Below, piece by piece: positions 1 through 11,720 of a stretch of DNA of 64,000 nt. Position 1 is the stretch's first letter. Each line of letters starts with the position of its first letter. This DNA comes from Tubiluchus corallicola (Eukaryota; Priapulida; Priapulimorpha; Priapulimorphida; Tubiluchidae). The stretch covers positions 496,001 to 560,000 of the forward strand of contig JAQGDQ010000068.1 in the NCBI GenBank assembly GCA_030141605.1, written 5' to 3'. The translations under genes and the position numbers were made by a program. Under the pieces are notes generated by a model, which was not told the DNA's origin, ran no database searches, and was given only the letters and a program-made list of their open reading frames with translations.

Positions 1-2429
1 TAGCTTAGAAGCTACAGTGACGTTGCATTGTCTGACATCATTTTATTGTACTCTGCCCATAAATTTGCTGAAGTCAAAGCTGCTACTGGCTTTGCATTAT
101 AAATGAGGACTATGTAGGATGTTCGCGTGTTATTGATTATAAGTGTATTTATATGCAAAATTTTTTGTGGGGCCCTTGCTAGTATAGATATTGTAACGTT
201 GGGTGGATAGTGCTGATACACTTGTCAGGCGTACTTGTGAGGAAACCGCAAAAAAGCTGTAATAAAAGTAAAATTACTCGCCAGATATCTACTCCATTGT
301 GCTCCATGCCTATTGTCATTACGGAGCAGTTGCTGAGGTGGAAAACGCACCTGCCCGTCAGCTAACTGAACCAACGAGGCCATTCCATACCATACTACTA
401 CTAGCTGCTATGCAATTGCTTCGTAATGAATCGAACCACCACAATGTAGAGGGGTGAGGCGAAAATAAAAGGTATTTCGCCCTTATAACAATATAATTGT
501 ATATATTACCGAAATTAATGTAGCTTCGTATCTGCCATAGATGCATAGCGCTGTATAGTAGAGCTGTACAGAAGAAGAAGAAATATCCGCGACGATTACT
601 AGTTTAAGTGAATATGCAGACATGAAAATTTTGTAACGTGGAGAGTTTTAAATTTGCCCCTCTAATGCTCAATTTGGGAATATTTGAAGGCCAGTGGTAT
701 AGAATTTTTTAGATAAAACAAATCCTATATTATTCTTGATTGCGGCGTCGTATTAAACAGACGCCCTTTTCACAAACTCCGTCGGTGTGCCAAGTTTCAT
801 CTCTGTAGGCGTGTATTAGCCGAGACGTGTATACGCAAACACGCACGCACGCACAGACCTCTCAACGTACGTATTGTAATAGTTAAATAATATGATAACG
901 ATAATTATAATATACAGTCTTTATGATACTTGGGTAGGGTAGACGCTTAGACGCAGATCGACATGGCACCTTAAAGCAGTAAAAATATATTCAACTTTCA
1001 GTATAAAGAATTACAGCTTTACAAGTCAATGTATGTATAGAGTTTTATTATTCATCTTTTTCAATAAATTGTTTTCAGGCATATCATCGATCACCGCTTT
1101 AAGTTTGTAAAGCACAGTGGCGGTTATATTATAAAGAATAATCTTCTTTTCTCATAATTAATGGATGATGCAGTAACCTACCCGAGCTTTCAAGCTTTAC
1201 CCGTTTCGCATTGTCTTCGCCTTTGAAATGTAATCTTACTATTCAAGCACAGATTTAAGAATTAAAATGGTAAACTTGTAAACTGTTTTCCAGTGTTTGG
1301 CTCAAAAATGAATTCACATTAGGCCCGTGTCATACAGAGAAAGCCTGCGGATACAAACCATAATCTGTGATGATAATCCGTAATCTATAAAAGGTGTCTT
1401 CCATCTTTTTATAAGGTGTTTGACATAATCCTCGGTATGCTCCTTACTGTGTGTAAACAGTAAGGCGTTTTGTCATACTCCGTTTCGGCGACATGCGTGA
1501 ATGAATAATTTCTTACTGTAATTCGTTAATTTACCTGATTCAAAATGAGCCAACCAAAAGATCCCGTTACTTTACTTTACACAATTCCAATTTTCATTCA
1601 TACATATTTAAGTAAATTTGCTCATTACAGAATAACTGATTTCTTTAAAAAGGGTTTCATTATGCAAATCACAATAATCTGCACGTATCTAATTGCAGTA
1701 TTAGCGAAACGTGGTTTTTAAAAATTGCTTTTTAATGTTCATTAGACCATTCTGTTATGAATTCTTATGATATAAATGAACTATGCACTGTAAAACCCAC
1801 AAATAAACTAATTATCGCCTTAGCGATCACCAAAAACACCTTATGGCAAACGAAATTAATGGCCAAACTCATTTCGCTATAAGGCGCCTTTGCGAACTTT
1901 CTAATTTAGTGTTGCTTTAGTGCGTTCATTGTGCTTGATATCGTATTATGTCTTGATGCAGTGTGGACTGTGATTCACTGTTAACAGATCTTGGTTTAAA
2001 TTTCTGAGTCCGAAAAGACAGAGTACACCAATCTGTGGCATAACTTCTAGCATAGCCCCTGGGAAAGTGGAAGATTTGGGTTCCGAATCCTAATAAAAGT
2101 AAATTTTTCAGATATTATAACTACTTAGTATTGGTTTCGTGCGTTACACGATTAAAAATATGTTTATGAATAAATTGGATGGTACACCGTTTTGGTGACC
2201 AAAAACAACATTGCACAAACAACACAACACCTTTTTAATTAATCGCTTATATTTAACCAGATCTAAATGTAAATTAAAAGAGCATCAAATTGTGTGAATA
2301 GTATGCTAGTCGCAGTGCTGGTGCTGGTGAAGTGGTAATGGTTAATGTGGAACTTGAGCACATAACAGTCATTTAGTGTAAAACTGTGTCTGATCAGATT
2401 TGCAAATCTAGCATCCATTATCTATATCT
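1..2429. other. Intergenic DNA without a recognisable gene
   Basis: Short open frames occur on both strands, but none resembles a known protein or has splice-supported extension. A short ACGC microsatellite lies near 840-857, following a stretch that resembles the 3' region of a mobile element. A small hairpin (8-bp arms CCTTACTG/CAGTAAGG around an 8-nt loop) lies near 1440-1464. A weak tRNA-like segment is listed separately. Confidence 0.5.
2037..2090 (+). repeat. tRNA-like relic, possible SINE head
   Basis: The stretch ends in GGGTTCCGAATCC, close to a pol III B box (GGTTCGANTCC) with one extra base, preceded by a GGGAAAGTGG arm. No complete cloverleaf can be drawn. A decayed tRNA-derived SINE is the best guess; chance is possible. 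Confidence 0.3.
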
Positions 2430-2900
2430 ATTATCTATGAAACGCATTCTTTTTGTATTATTTACTTTATTGCATCTGAATAAAATGTGCTGAGGAGTTT
2501 CCTCTTCTTCTCCACATAGACATATACTAGTATCATACATATTAAGTCTATACAAAAAGCCATTAAAATTTCCTTGGCCTGCTAGAAAAGACGTGACAAT
2601 TATTTCTATTTTTCTTTCATTAGCGGCAAGATCATTGCTTAACGGTTTATATTCTGCATTTCAAAATTTTCACCTCGAAGTTGCATAAGATGCCTATATT
2701 TATTTGTCCATGTACAAGAAACATAATTCATAGTTTGACGTTTAGTATTTTCAACATATTTTCTGGAATTTCTTCAAGATCTGTAGTACGGAAATTTTCT
2801 CTCCACACAAATTTTAAATAGTTCCTAACAAGTGACAAAGTCTGCGCATGTGTATACATAACATTTTTATAACTATACCTTTCTGACAGACGTCTTTTGT
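2430..2900 (-). mobile_element. LINE C-terminal fragment
   Basis: The minus-strand frame through about 2445-2645 stays open for some 70 codons. It reads a C-terminal retrotransposon motif with TSFLAGQGNF followed by CLCGEEEETPQHILFRC. The pattern CxCGxEEExxxHxxxxxC is the Cys/His end of many non-LTR retrotransposon polyproteins. The upstream part (to about 2900) is more decayed but compositionally continuous. There is no start, catalytic core or 3' tail, so this is a truncated dead copy. Clade uncertain. Confidence 0.7.
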
Positions 2901-3539
2901 TTGACTAAATCATCACGTCTAACGGTGGAAGGCCACAAAGTATTTCAACATTACTTCGATCTGGTTTAAAAATCAGAACCAACTTCATTATAATTATCAT
3001 AAATTACATCTTCAAATACCGAAAGTTTTTTTTATCTAACCATGTTATAGCACCATACGGTACAAACGCCAAAATTGTATGGTGGTTTTGTAAACATTTA
3101 CAATGGTAGTAATTCGCAAACCTCTCTATTTACAGCAACTGGTTTTTTCAATGATATGTATCACACCTTTTTATGCACATTACCTGCGTGTTTAGTTAAT
3201 TTCCCGCGAAAAGTTAATTTCCGATCAACAATATAAGGCTATATTTCATTGTTATTGTTTCTAAATTATTCGGCTTGTTATTTTCATCCCATGACCCTAC
3301 TAACAAATAAAGATAAATATTTATCTTTAAAAACCATTTCTGACAGCATTTATAAAGCACAACGCAACAGCTCTGTGCAATTGTTGAACGACAGGTTTGC
3401 GGGTCTGTGTTTGACACATGCAAAGATCCATTATAAACACACTTATACTTTAACTGACTGCTTTATGTTGTCAAACATATCGGCAATGTAAAATATAAAC
3501 AATATTGGGGTTATGACTGACACCTGCCCCAGCCAGCAC

Positions 3540-4080
3540 GACGACATTGTGCCAATGTTGTGACAATATTTTCGCAAGTATTGAGGCAATATGGAAATGT
3601 GGAAACATTGTGGTACCACAACGTTTTACATTTGGCAAAACAAAAATTTTCGTGACGTATTGTCACAGTTTCTACGGAAGCCCAGCATGGCGTCTAGATA
3701 ATTGTAATTTAAAATTTATCGATACTTCCTGGAATATTGCCGTGCGTAAGTTATGGTGCCTCCCATATCGAGCGCACACTTATATATTACCTTATATTGC
3801 CAATATTGTACGTCCCAGTCAACAGTTTATCAAGCGTTTTATTAAATACTGCTTTAATTGCAAACAAAGTAATAACACAGTTTGTGGCACACCAAGCTCT
3901 GTTTACTGTTAAATCAGCAATGGGTTTTAATTTACGACATAAAACTATATGTCGCACGCTGAACTGTAGTAGTTATCAGTTAGAAAATGGATATAATATT
4001 TTGGCAAGGAGATCAGTGAGGAAAAAGGTTTTGATGGGAAAACAACATGGCTAATATGGCTAGAGACTGCGCGTCGAATG
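3540..4080 (+). mobile_element. LINE fragment (post-RT region)
   Basis: A plus-strand frame (about 3547-3912) contains SWNIAVRKLWCLPYRAHT followed by LPYIANI and RFIKYCFNCKQSNN. This matches the region after the reverse transcriptase in many LINE proteins (WN.avRr.w.LPy.tH...lLp). The similarity continues past a stop in another frame to about 4050, so at least one frameshift separates the two parts. It is opposite in strand to the fragment at 2430-2900, so a separate insertion or an inversion is likely. Confidence 0.6.
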
Positions 4081-4764
4081 CTGAGGATGTAATGTTTTAA
4101 TTTTTTAAACACAGCACAGCTGCAATCAGTTCTAAATTACATTGTTACATGTTAATTTGAAAGAAATTGTACTGCTTATATATTCTGCTTATCATATGTA
4201 CTGCTTATCAGAAATACTAGGCCCATTAATTCTTTTACTATCGTTATGTTATTTTTTATCACTAATCGTGTAAATAATCTTGACTGCTAACACTTTTTTA
4301 TGAAATACTTATGTAAAGTATATTCGAAATAAAATGATGTTAAAAATATGCAATATGCTAAAAGCTCTGCACAAGACTGTTTTAGGATACGACTAATTTA
4401 TGAACTATTTTATAACTATTGCACTATTGCAGAAGTGTTTAAAGAAACCGACGGAAAGACATCATCAGAAATGTAGAATGATAAATATTAAACTATGTAC
4501 ATTTTACAAATACGTGGAGACAAAACATACGCGCCTGCGTGCGCGTGTGCGGCAAACCTAATGTTTTCCATTCCGTGCTAGTCATATAGGCAGGAGGAAG
4601 CATGCCTGCTCAGCCAAGATGACAATTTTCTCATTTTTGGTGTTCAAGTAAGCAGCTTAAAAATCGATTAGCACACAGCAGAAGAACAGACATTTGTGTA
4701 AACCAAGACCCAAGATAAATCAGACGGTTTAAAGTAATTTATATGAACAGTAAATTTTATAACT
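4081..4764. other. Non-coding stretch upstream of the GPCR pseudogene
   Basis: AT-rich DNA with no supported ORF. It includes a short CG/TG-rich patch near 4530-4552 (TGCGTGCGCGTGTGCGGC) and lies immediately 5' of the GPCR-like frame, so it would hold the promoter if that gene were transcribed. No TATA-like or other site is convincing. Confidence 0.4.
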
Positions 4765-5705
4765 ATGGAAAACTTCACGGTTGCTAATTTAACTTCAGAA
4801 ATCAACAGAACTTACGCAAGGCATGTATTTTTAAAGTTAATGGCATCGCTATTTGTGCTATTAGACTTTGTTATTATTGGCGGCAACGTTCTGGTGCTGA
4901 CGACAGTTTACAAATGCGCAGAATTGCAAATAAGGATGAACTCGCTTATTGTGTCCCTTGCTGTTACATATTTACTGACAGGACTAGTTGTTCCCCTTAA
5001 AGTTATTGGCTTACTACATCACAATTATCCCAGAGTTAATTCCCTTCTTAAATGGCTTATTGATAGTGTTTTAAATTTCACCTTGAGCGCTAGTTTATAT
5101 CATCTATATCTTATGTCTACCGAGAGATATTTGGCTGTCGTACATCCCTTATAAATACTACATATATATCACAAAGAAATCACTGGCTATTGGCACAAGC
5201 ATTTGTTGGATTGGTGCTTTTGCAGACACATTTGTAACATATACTGAGGCAGTACTAGGGCCAGAAAACATTGAAATATATTTCAAAGTTAGCGTGTATA
5301 TATCTTGCTACATACCCACAGTACTGATGATAGTACTATACGGAATCATATGGAAAACAGCAAGAAGGCACTTTTTACGCATAAATGCACCAAGTAGTGA
5401 AAGTAACTTAGCAGCGCACGAAATGAAAGCCACGAGGACTCTGGGCTTGGTCACAGTAATTTTTTTCATCTGTTGGTGTCCACTTTTTTTTCTGGCCATT
5501 TGTAGGAAATGCACCTGAAGGCTGCCTCCTGGATCCGGGTTTGTTTGCGTGTTTTCCACGAGAAGCTTTATTTCTAGTGTGGCTTAATAACGCGAACAGT
5601 GCCACGAACCCTTTAATATATGCGGCATCGAATACTGCATTTAGAAAAGGGTTTAAAAAACTTTTTAGTACATGTAGGTCTGTTAGAGAAAGCTGTTATT
5701 TTTAG
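4765..5705 (+). pseudogene. Intronless rhodopsin-like GPCR with two frameshifts
   Basis: Seven helices of a class A receptor can be read in one uninterrupted genomic stretch, but in three frames. The N-terminus has NFT, NLT and NRT glycosylation sites. TM1 carries GGNVLVL. TM2 has SLAVTYLL, with Tyr where D2.50 is usual. TM3 ends in ERYLAVVHP. TM5 has the family proline and tyrosine, TM6 FFICWCP, and TM7 NPLIY followed by an amphipathic helix 8 (FRKGFKKLF). One surplus base near 5149-5152 creates TAA straight after HPL. A second +1 shift, best placed at the T8 run 5484-5491, creates TGA at 5516-5518; TM7 reads on in the third frame to TAG at 5703. K stands where C3.25 is usual and the second extracellular loop has no Cys, so the canonical disulfide is absent. 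Overall flavour is amine/trace-amine-receptor-like, without D3.32. A pseudogene is most likely; the T8 shift could be a sequencing error, the first is harder to explain that way. Confidence 0.82.
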
Positions 5706-5987
5706 ACAACCAGATGAAGCATCCTAAATCTCGCAGGATTTACAATGACTTATCTGACTTCAGTGATTCAATCTGTTACATAAAACTGAAATGGTTTTGT
5801 TCTGTTGTATGTTAGTAATTACACTACTGTTTACATTTTTTCCAAATGTGACACAGAGTAGATGATTTTGAATATATCGTTGGATATATAGTTGAAAAAT
5901 ATATGATTACTAGCGACACACATTGTTGGCTTTATTGACGCCGTGTATTTTTTATTAAGGACTATAGTCTAACACCGCAAGAGTAAT

Positions 5988-6600
5988 TTGCGCATAATTT
6001 TACAACAAACAGCAATAATCACATACTACCTACACCATACAATCCACACTACCCACACCGTACCACCCACATCACAACACGCCTACTACACAACCCCACC
6101 CACATCACAATCCACACTACCCACACCGTACCACCCACATCACAACACGCCTACTACACAACCCCACCCACATCACATCTCCAACCCCACACTGCCGCCA
6201 CTGTTGCCGATGATGACGAACGTGGAGATGACGATGACAACCATAGCAATATCAGCAACAATAACAAAAATGACAGCTAGTGAAACAATGCAAAACATTA
6301 TACGCATAATCGAAACAGTGAAATTACAAACACTCGTAAACCCACCTGAAGCAACTGAAGCTATTTATACCAACCCCGGAAAAGAATTTTGCGCACACAA
6401 ATTTTGTACAACCACGCACGCCATACGACTCACTAGCCTCATACACCGCCTACACTACACTACTCACACCATACCACATCACACCCCAAAACAGCACATC
6501 ATCCACACCACACCACCCACAGCACACCACACCAGCCTGTTGCAACAGCTAATCAATATATCTGAAAACATCCCATTCTGTGGGTCGCTCTTGTTACTGT
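5988..6600 (+). repeat. CA-rich low-complexity tract with 68-bp tandem duplication
   Basis: The strand is dominated by CCACACTAC, CCCACATCACA and similar words at 6000-6190 and again at 6410-6540. A 68-bp unit beginning AATCCACACTACCCACACCG is present twice in tandem (6041-6108 and 6109 to about 6176) without visible differences, so the duplication is recent. The 206-codon open frame across it (5988-6608) reflects composition (His/Thr/Pro/Ser repeats) and is not treated as a gene. Confidence 0.75.
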
Positions 6601-6778
6601 ATACTTAATACGGGAAATAGCATTTTCTACATCGGCATATGTAAACCTAATAGGATTAACGTCATTTTCGGTGACTATTTTTTAAGTTGATCTCAGAGAT
6701 TAAATCGTTCATACTGGTATGATCGTAGCTAATATTGTGAAAGTCATGTTTGAGGTTGTAGTTTATTAGACTACATAC

Positions 6779-6950
6779 ACATGTAGAATGACTGCTACAC
6801 TGAACACTGAGAACAAGAGTGTCCTGCACTGATCACTGAGAGTTAGACAGTAACATGATTAGCACGACTGCTGCACTGCACTGAGAGCGAGACAGTGAGT
6901 AACATGAATAGCACGACTTCTGCACTGCATTGAGAGTGAGACAGTGACTA
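6779..6950 (+). repeat. 49-bp tandem repeat, about three copies
   Basis: Two clear copies of a 49-bp unit starting ACATGATTAGCACGACT lie at 6853-6901 and 6902-6950, ending GAGACAGTGAGTA or GAGACAGTGACTA. A more diverged copy precedes them (about 6779-6852). The unit has no coding potential. Confidence 0.7.
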
Positions 6951-7037
6951 GAAAGTAAAATCCAGTCAGTATATATAGGTATAGGTAATTATGCAAACTT
7001 GGCTTCACAAAAACCATTACTGTAAAATAAGGAGAGA

Positions 7038-7063
7038 TCCAGTGAATATGCATATTCACTGGA
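7038..7063. repeat. Perfect 26-bp palindrome
   Basis: TCCAGTGAATATG is followed immediately by its exact reverse complement, with no spacer. It lies 88 bp beyond the 49-bp tandem array. It could be a cruciform-forming site, a dimeric binding site or a target-site relic; nothing nearby decides. Confidence 0.85.
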
Positions 7064-7115
7064 CCGTACAATTATACTAGGGGTGAGTTTAACTAGTAAA
7101 ATGTAAAAGGATTAG

Positions 7116-7410
7116 TTAATAGATGGCAGCACCTAAAAATATAGAGTTACAATTTCCACAAATATCATTATATAATTTGTTATATTCTTCTGCAAAAAGG
7201 TTGTAAATCTCGGTCGGGTTTGTTTTCCCTTCTACAGAGTTTGCTACTAGCATTGATTTACCTTTAGTAGCATTGATTTCTTTGAAAAGATCGCGGTTTC
7301 TGTTATTTGAAATATGTTCAGCCATTTTTTCTTTGCGGATATTTTGAACATTTCTTTTTGCTGATCGAATTTCATAGTGATATTTAGCACCTCCTAATAT
7401 CGGCTACAAT
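7116..7410 (-). mobile_element. LINE fragment (linker before the RT)
   Basis: The minus strand reads YHYEIRSAKRN, then NNRNRDLFKEINATKGKS and GKTNPTEIYNLFAEEYNKLY. This is the linker between endonuclease and reverse transcriptase domains of many LINEs, where an RDLWKE-like motif precedes a 'V-G....eI...F...Y..LY' block. The frame ends at 7116 before any RT motif. It could belong to the same family as 2430-2900 on the same strand, but the intervening DNA does not link them. Confidence 0.65.
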
Positions 7411-8945
7411 GCCGTGCCTGGGACGACCACAGTTGACCCAAAAAGAATGCCAAAAAATTGATTTTCCGTGGCCAAAAAACATGATCATTCCAACCTAGGA
7501 TAATCACATTATCCTTCACGTTACGAGTCAACGGTAAGCATTGGTTTGTGGCTCTAATACAGGCGTAAGTAATATCATTGCAGTACTAGTTTTAAAACAT
7601 CATTACAATGAATTCTGCACAATTAGTACTATATATCATATGCTTATTGAGCTAAATCACAAACAAGCAAACGTTATTTTGAAGACAAGAATGGAATGGC
7701 TCAAACATGAAATACACAACAGACAAAAAAACCTTTATATTACAGTACAGCAAAATAAAAAATCTAATCCCATTTACAATATTTCTGTAATGGTGCTAAC
7801 CGCATTTATAAAAAACCTTTTAATAAGAATATTTTTCATTTCAGTGTAATATACATTATTATACAATACAATGCGAAATTCTATAGTTTCTATATTGTTT
7901 CCGACTGTAAATGTGTCGTAAGTTATACTTAATCAAAATAAATACTTTTTATCTCGGTGTCATTGGTACTATTCGGAAACACAAACATCATTTTCACACG
8001 TACTCAAAAGTGACGGATATGTATCTATTATATCTGGTTAGAATATCATTGTTAATATACTATGTTACACCTGAAACTAAAGTGTAATTCATCTTATGTT
8101 ACATTGATATTACAAGATTTACAAATTCTCAAGCTTACTGGGATTCTGGGCTATGAATATCTTCCTACACCCCAATTTCCAGTTTATTTGCATTTGCTAT
8201 ACAAATTTATTATGCAGGTACATGTGATAACAATAAAGAATTTTGTAGCTCATGTCTGGTAAATGTAATAAAACGAGTAATGAGAGTTTAATTAAAAACT
8301 GGGAGAACAAATGCTTAATTTATCGTTTATTCATTCTTGCATTTATGAGCATTTGTTGACTTGCTTGTTTGATCTCTCATTTGTTAGGCACTAAAAGCCA
8401 TAAAGCGAAGTTTCCATCTAAGACAACCTTTACGAAAAGTGACGAAGTACAAATTCAGGATTTATAAAAATTGTTGAATAAGACATTTTTTATTAAGTAA
8501 TCGGCAGTGCCAATAGTGCCATTGTATTATTAGTTAATAGTATTAAAATAAAATGATAAAAATATTTATTGCGTTTGATTTGGAATCACATTTTTTGTAA
8601 TCCATTCCACATATCAAACGTTGTCGCTTATACATCACTATTCTGAACTGTGACAAACAAGTCAATTCAATTTGTCATGAAATACAGTGTTCCAGGAGTT
8701 CCAGGAAGTGGCCAACGCTCACAGCCAGTTAGCGTCATGCTTCAAAGTATCAAAATTTTTTCACCAATTTCGCTGATGTGAATAATGTTAAAAGCAAACA
8801 GAAGGAAGCCATTCAGTATCATTCAACTACAATTAAAAGACGTGAGAGACTTCGGTTCATGCGACAAAAATTTTCATTTTAAGAAGGTAGCTTTCTCAAA
8901 ACTCTCAACTATAAAGTTTATTAAGAACAGCTACATGGTTTCATA
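7411..8945. other. Intergenic DNA, no supported feature
   Basis: Open frames at 7541-7849 and 8062-8262 show no family motif and have AT-driven composition. No RNA gene or element end was recognised. Confidence 0.4.
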
Positions 8946-11720
8946 GTAGTAGTAGTAGTAATTTATTGACAAAGATTATCTTGTTACACGGAGTGAGACA
9001 TATTGCTAGTAAAATAACAACATCCATCTTATGTCCAGAAAAAAACAAGTCGTTTAATATTACTGTAGAACAAAAATAAAACAAACAAAATAAATCACAC
9101 ACAAACACAACAAAAAAGTTGGCATAACAGACTAAAAATGTACAAATCTGCTAATGTTTTAACAGTAGCTGGAAAAACATGACAAACGTTACTGTCTATT
9201 AAACTCCTTTGCCCTAGAACCGGGTTTCTCAACCGGGGGTTAATTAACCCCCAGGGGGTTAATGGCACCAATTCTGGGGGTTAATGGGACTTTACACTCA
9301 GAAGAAAAAAAATCACCTATTTGTTAGATCAGGCCTGTTATTAGATTGCAGAGTGATGTATTAAGCGATATGACCGTGTGATAAACCTAAAGACAGTGTC
9401 ACAGTGAGATCAAAGCATATTGTTACCCCCACCCACGCAATGTTATTGAATCTGACGTAGCTAGTTGACATCTTGGTGGCTTTCTCATGGGAACGGTCCT
9501 CAAACTTGTTACAATCACAATCAAATTCCTGGAATCTGGGACTGCATACTAGTGTTTCAAATTGAAATTTGCATTATTTCAGTCATTTTTCCTTCCAGGG
9601 GTAGAGATGGGGGTTAATGGAGGCACTGAGTGGTCGACTTGGGGTTACCGATCTAAAAAGGTTGAGAACCGTTGCCCTAGAAAGACAATTATTGCATATA
9701 GTGGCAAGCACTTTGAGTGGAGTGGAGTCCATAAAAGCATCTAACGAACTAAAAGCTGCTTCATCATCAGTTCTTAGATCACTAGTGTAGCTACAATGGC
9801 ACATGATGTGTTCTTCGTCTTGCACAAGACCACAAATGCATAGACGTTGGTAGCGGGGGATTCTTGCCCAGCGTCCTGTTTCGATTCGCAGATAATGAGC
9901 TTCCAACGCAGTCTGGCTAGGGCTATTCTTTCGTGTTCGGGCACATCATATGTCTGATAAATACGATGAGTGGTTAGCGACGGGTTCATGGCTAAGTAGG
10001 TATTTCTCCTGGTTCACAGCGAGGGACGAATAGCCTGGCTGCGTGATTCTAAAAAGTCAGTTCTAGGATTTTCTTGTATTGAATCTAGAAACCCGAGACA
10101 ACTTCCCATGGGTGTATTATTACGGACAGCAAGAACTAACGCTTTCTGTAACGGCTTCTTATATAAAAATCATTCTGTACGTGTTTATGAAATTCCGTTA
10201 CCATGCCTGCATCTCAGCTTTGCACGAAGCAATACCACTCTCAGTATGAACTATGTCAGTACAAGTCTGTTGACGCACGCCAAGCATTTCTTTTAAAGTC
10301 TGTATAGTAGGCTGACAAACATATGATAGGTTTTTTCTCCACCAGGTATCGCATCCATAGAGAAATGCGCTTTTCATAGCACTTTGCCAGGCAGTTCTTT
10401 TTACAAAATGAGGAGCATCTGCGTTTTTTGGCTAAAAATGACGAGAACTTACGAAAATGTGATTGTTTAGCTTGCATGTAAGTCTCAACTTGGTGAGCTA
10501 TAGAAGAGTTGGTTATTATGAATCCCAAATTGATATAACTCCTTGTGTACTCCTTGTGTTAACAGGGCCGACACAAAAGGTTCGGTGTCTTCAGAATTAA
10601 TAACCATAAACTGGGACTTAGAGGGATGAATTCCGATTTCGTTTGCTGCACTGTACAGTCTGTTCAACTTATCAGCCAACGCAGGTCTGCATGAGGCAAA
10701 AAGAACCGTGTTATTCATCAGTAATAACAGATGCAAATATTTTAGCCATTCGTCCTTTGGTGAAAAATTAACTCAGTCAATAACGTAGGAACAGAGTAAA
10801 CAATGACCAGCTTGTAGAGCCTCCTTGCCGAACACATCTACCAGAGTCAAACGTCTCGGTCTCAATGACACTGGAACATTTCTTCAAGGTTTCGCCAATA
10901 GCTTTGAGATACCCGTTGCCGCATCCTTTAAGATCCATCATTTCCAACAACTTTTTTCCATTAACCATATAATATGCTTTCTGATAGCCAATGAAAGCCA
11001 AATACAAGATTTTATTTTTACATTGAGCAAATCAATTAAGAGTCGTACAGTAAGTATTTGCTCTAAACAACCTCGGCCTGTTTGAGCGCCAGCCCTGCTC
11101 TATTCTAGGCTTATACGTGAAAAACGAGCATTTAAAATACTATCATACAGTTTGGCAATTGCAGAGAGGATGGTTATTCCTCTATAATTTTCTTGTTCAA
11201 AACGGTATCCTTTTTTGTAAATCGTAAACATTTTTGCTAATGACCATGATTCTGGATATTCAGAACAAAAGTAATATTGAAAACAACAGTCACTAATGGT
11301 ATCTATGAATCAGGTAGCATTTCAAATAACCCTGGCGGCACCCCGTCAGGTCCTGCTGCTTCATTTGACTTTAATTGACTTAGTTGTTCATCCACTTCCA
11401 AAGGCGAAATAGGCTCGTCTAGTATTGGCATATAGACACCCGAGTCAGGAATAACTAGATTGTTGCGATTGGGTGAATTAAAGAGAGTTTCAACGTTTTT
11501 TTTTTTACAAAACTCACTGTTTGAAGGGCGCTCATCATTTAAATTAAAATCAGAGAAGTTACCTGACCAGTCAATTGACTGCCATATTTTTGGGATCATT
11601 ATCAGTTAACAACTTCACCAAACAAATATGACTGTTTCGAAAAATAGCTTCTCTGAATTCCTGAGCCTGATTGCTTCTTATTGCTTCTTAGCAGCTGTAG
11701 CTGTTCTATATGGCGTCTTT
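8946..11720 (-). mobile_element. Degenerate LINE with readable 3' end
   Basis: Reading the minus strand from about 11720: a pre-RT segment with PISPLEVDEQLSQLKSNEA and GPDGVPPGLFEMLP (11303-11599); RT motifs including QTGRGCLEQI and an FIGYQKAYYMV block (10777-11110); a palm remnant LLLMNNTVLF where the YADD box should be, followed by GIHPSKSQFMVIN (10485-10736); and a C-terminal Cys/His end RIETGRWARIPRYQRLCICG...HIMCHC (9583-9906). Several frameshifts break the polyprotein. The last codons continue across the inserted MITE at 9220-9674 to a stop near 9185. The 3' UTR ends with AATAAA and a short (CTA)n run (about 8946-8965), a typical LINE 3' terminus. The copy is inactive. Confidence 0.8.
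9220..9674. mobile_element. hAT-type MITE nested in the LINE
   Basis: A 455-bp insertion is bounded by the exact 8-bp duplication CCCTAGAA (9212-9219 and 9675-9682). Its ends are inverted: CCGGGTTTCTCAACC on the left, and GGTTGAGAACCGTTG on the right, whose complement is CAACGGTTCTCAACC. Removing it rejoins the LINE reading frame. An 8-bp duplication and GGTTCTCAACC-like termini are classic for hAT elements. It encodes no transposase, so it is non-autonomous. It inserted after the LINE. Confidence 0.88.

Noticed and set aside
5988-6608. 206-codon His/Thr/Pro-rich open frame
   Set aside because: It follows a CA-rich low-complexity tract with an internal 68-bp duplication; no domain, signal peptide or splice support.
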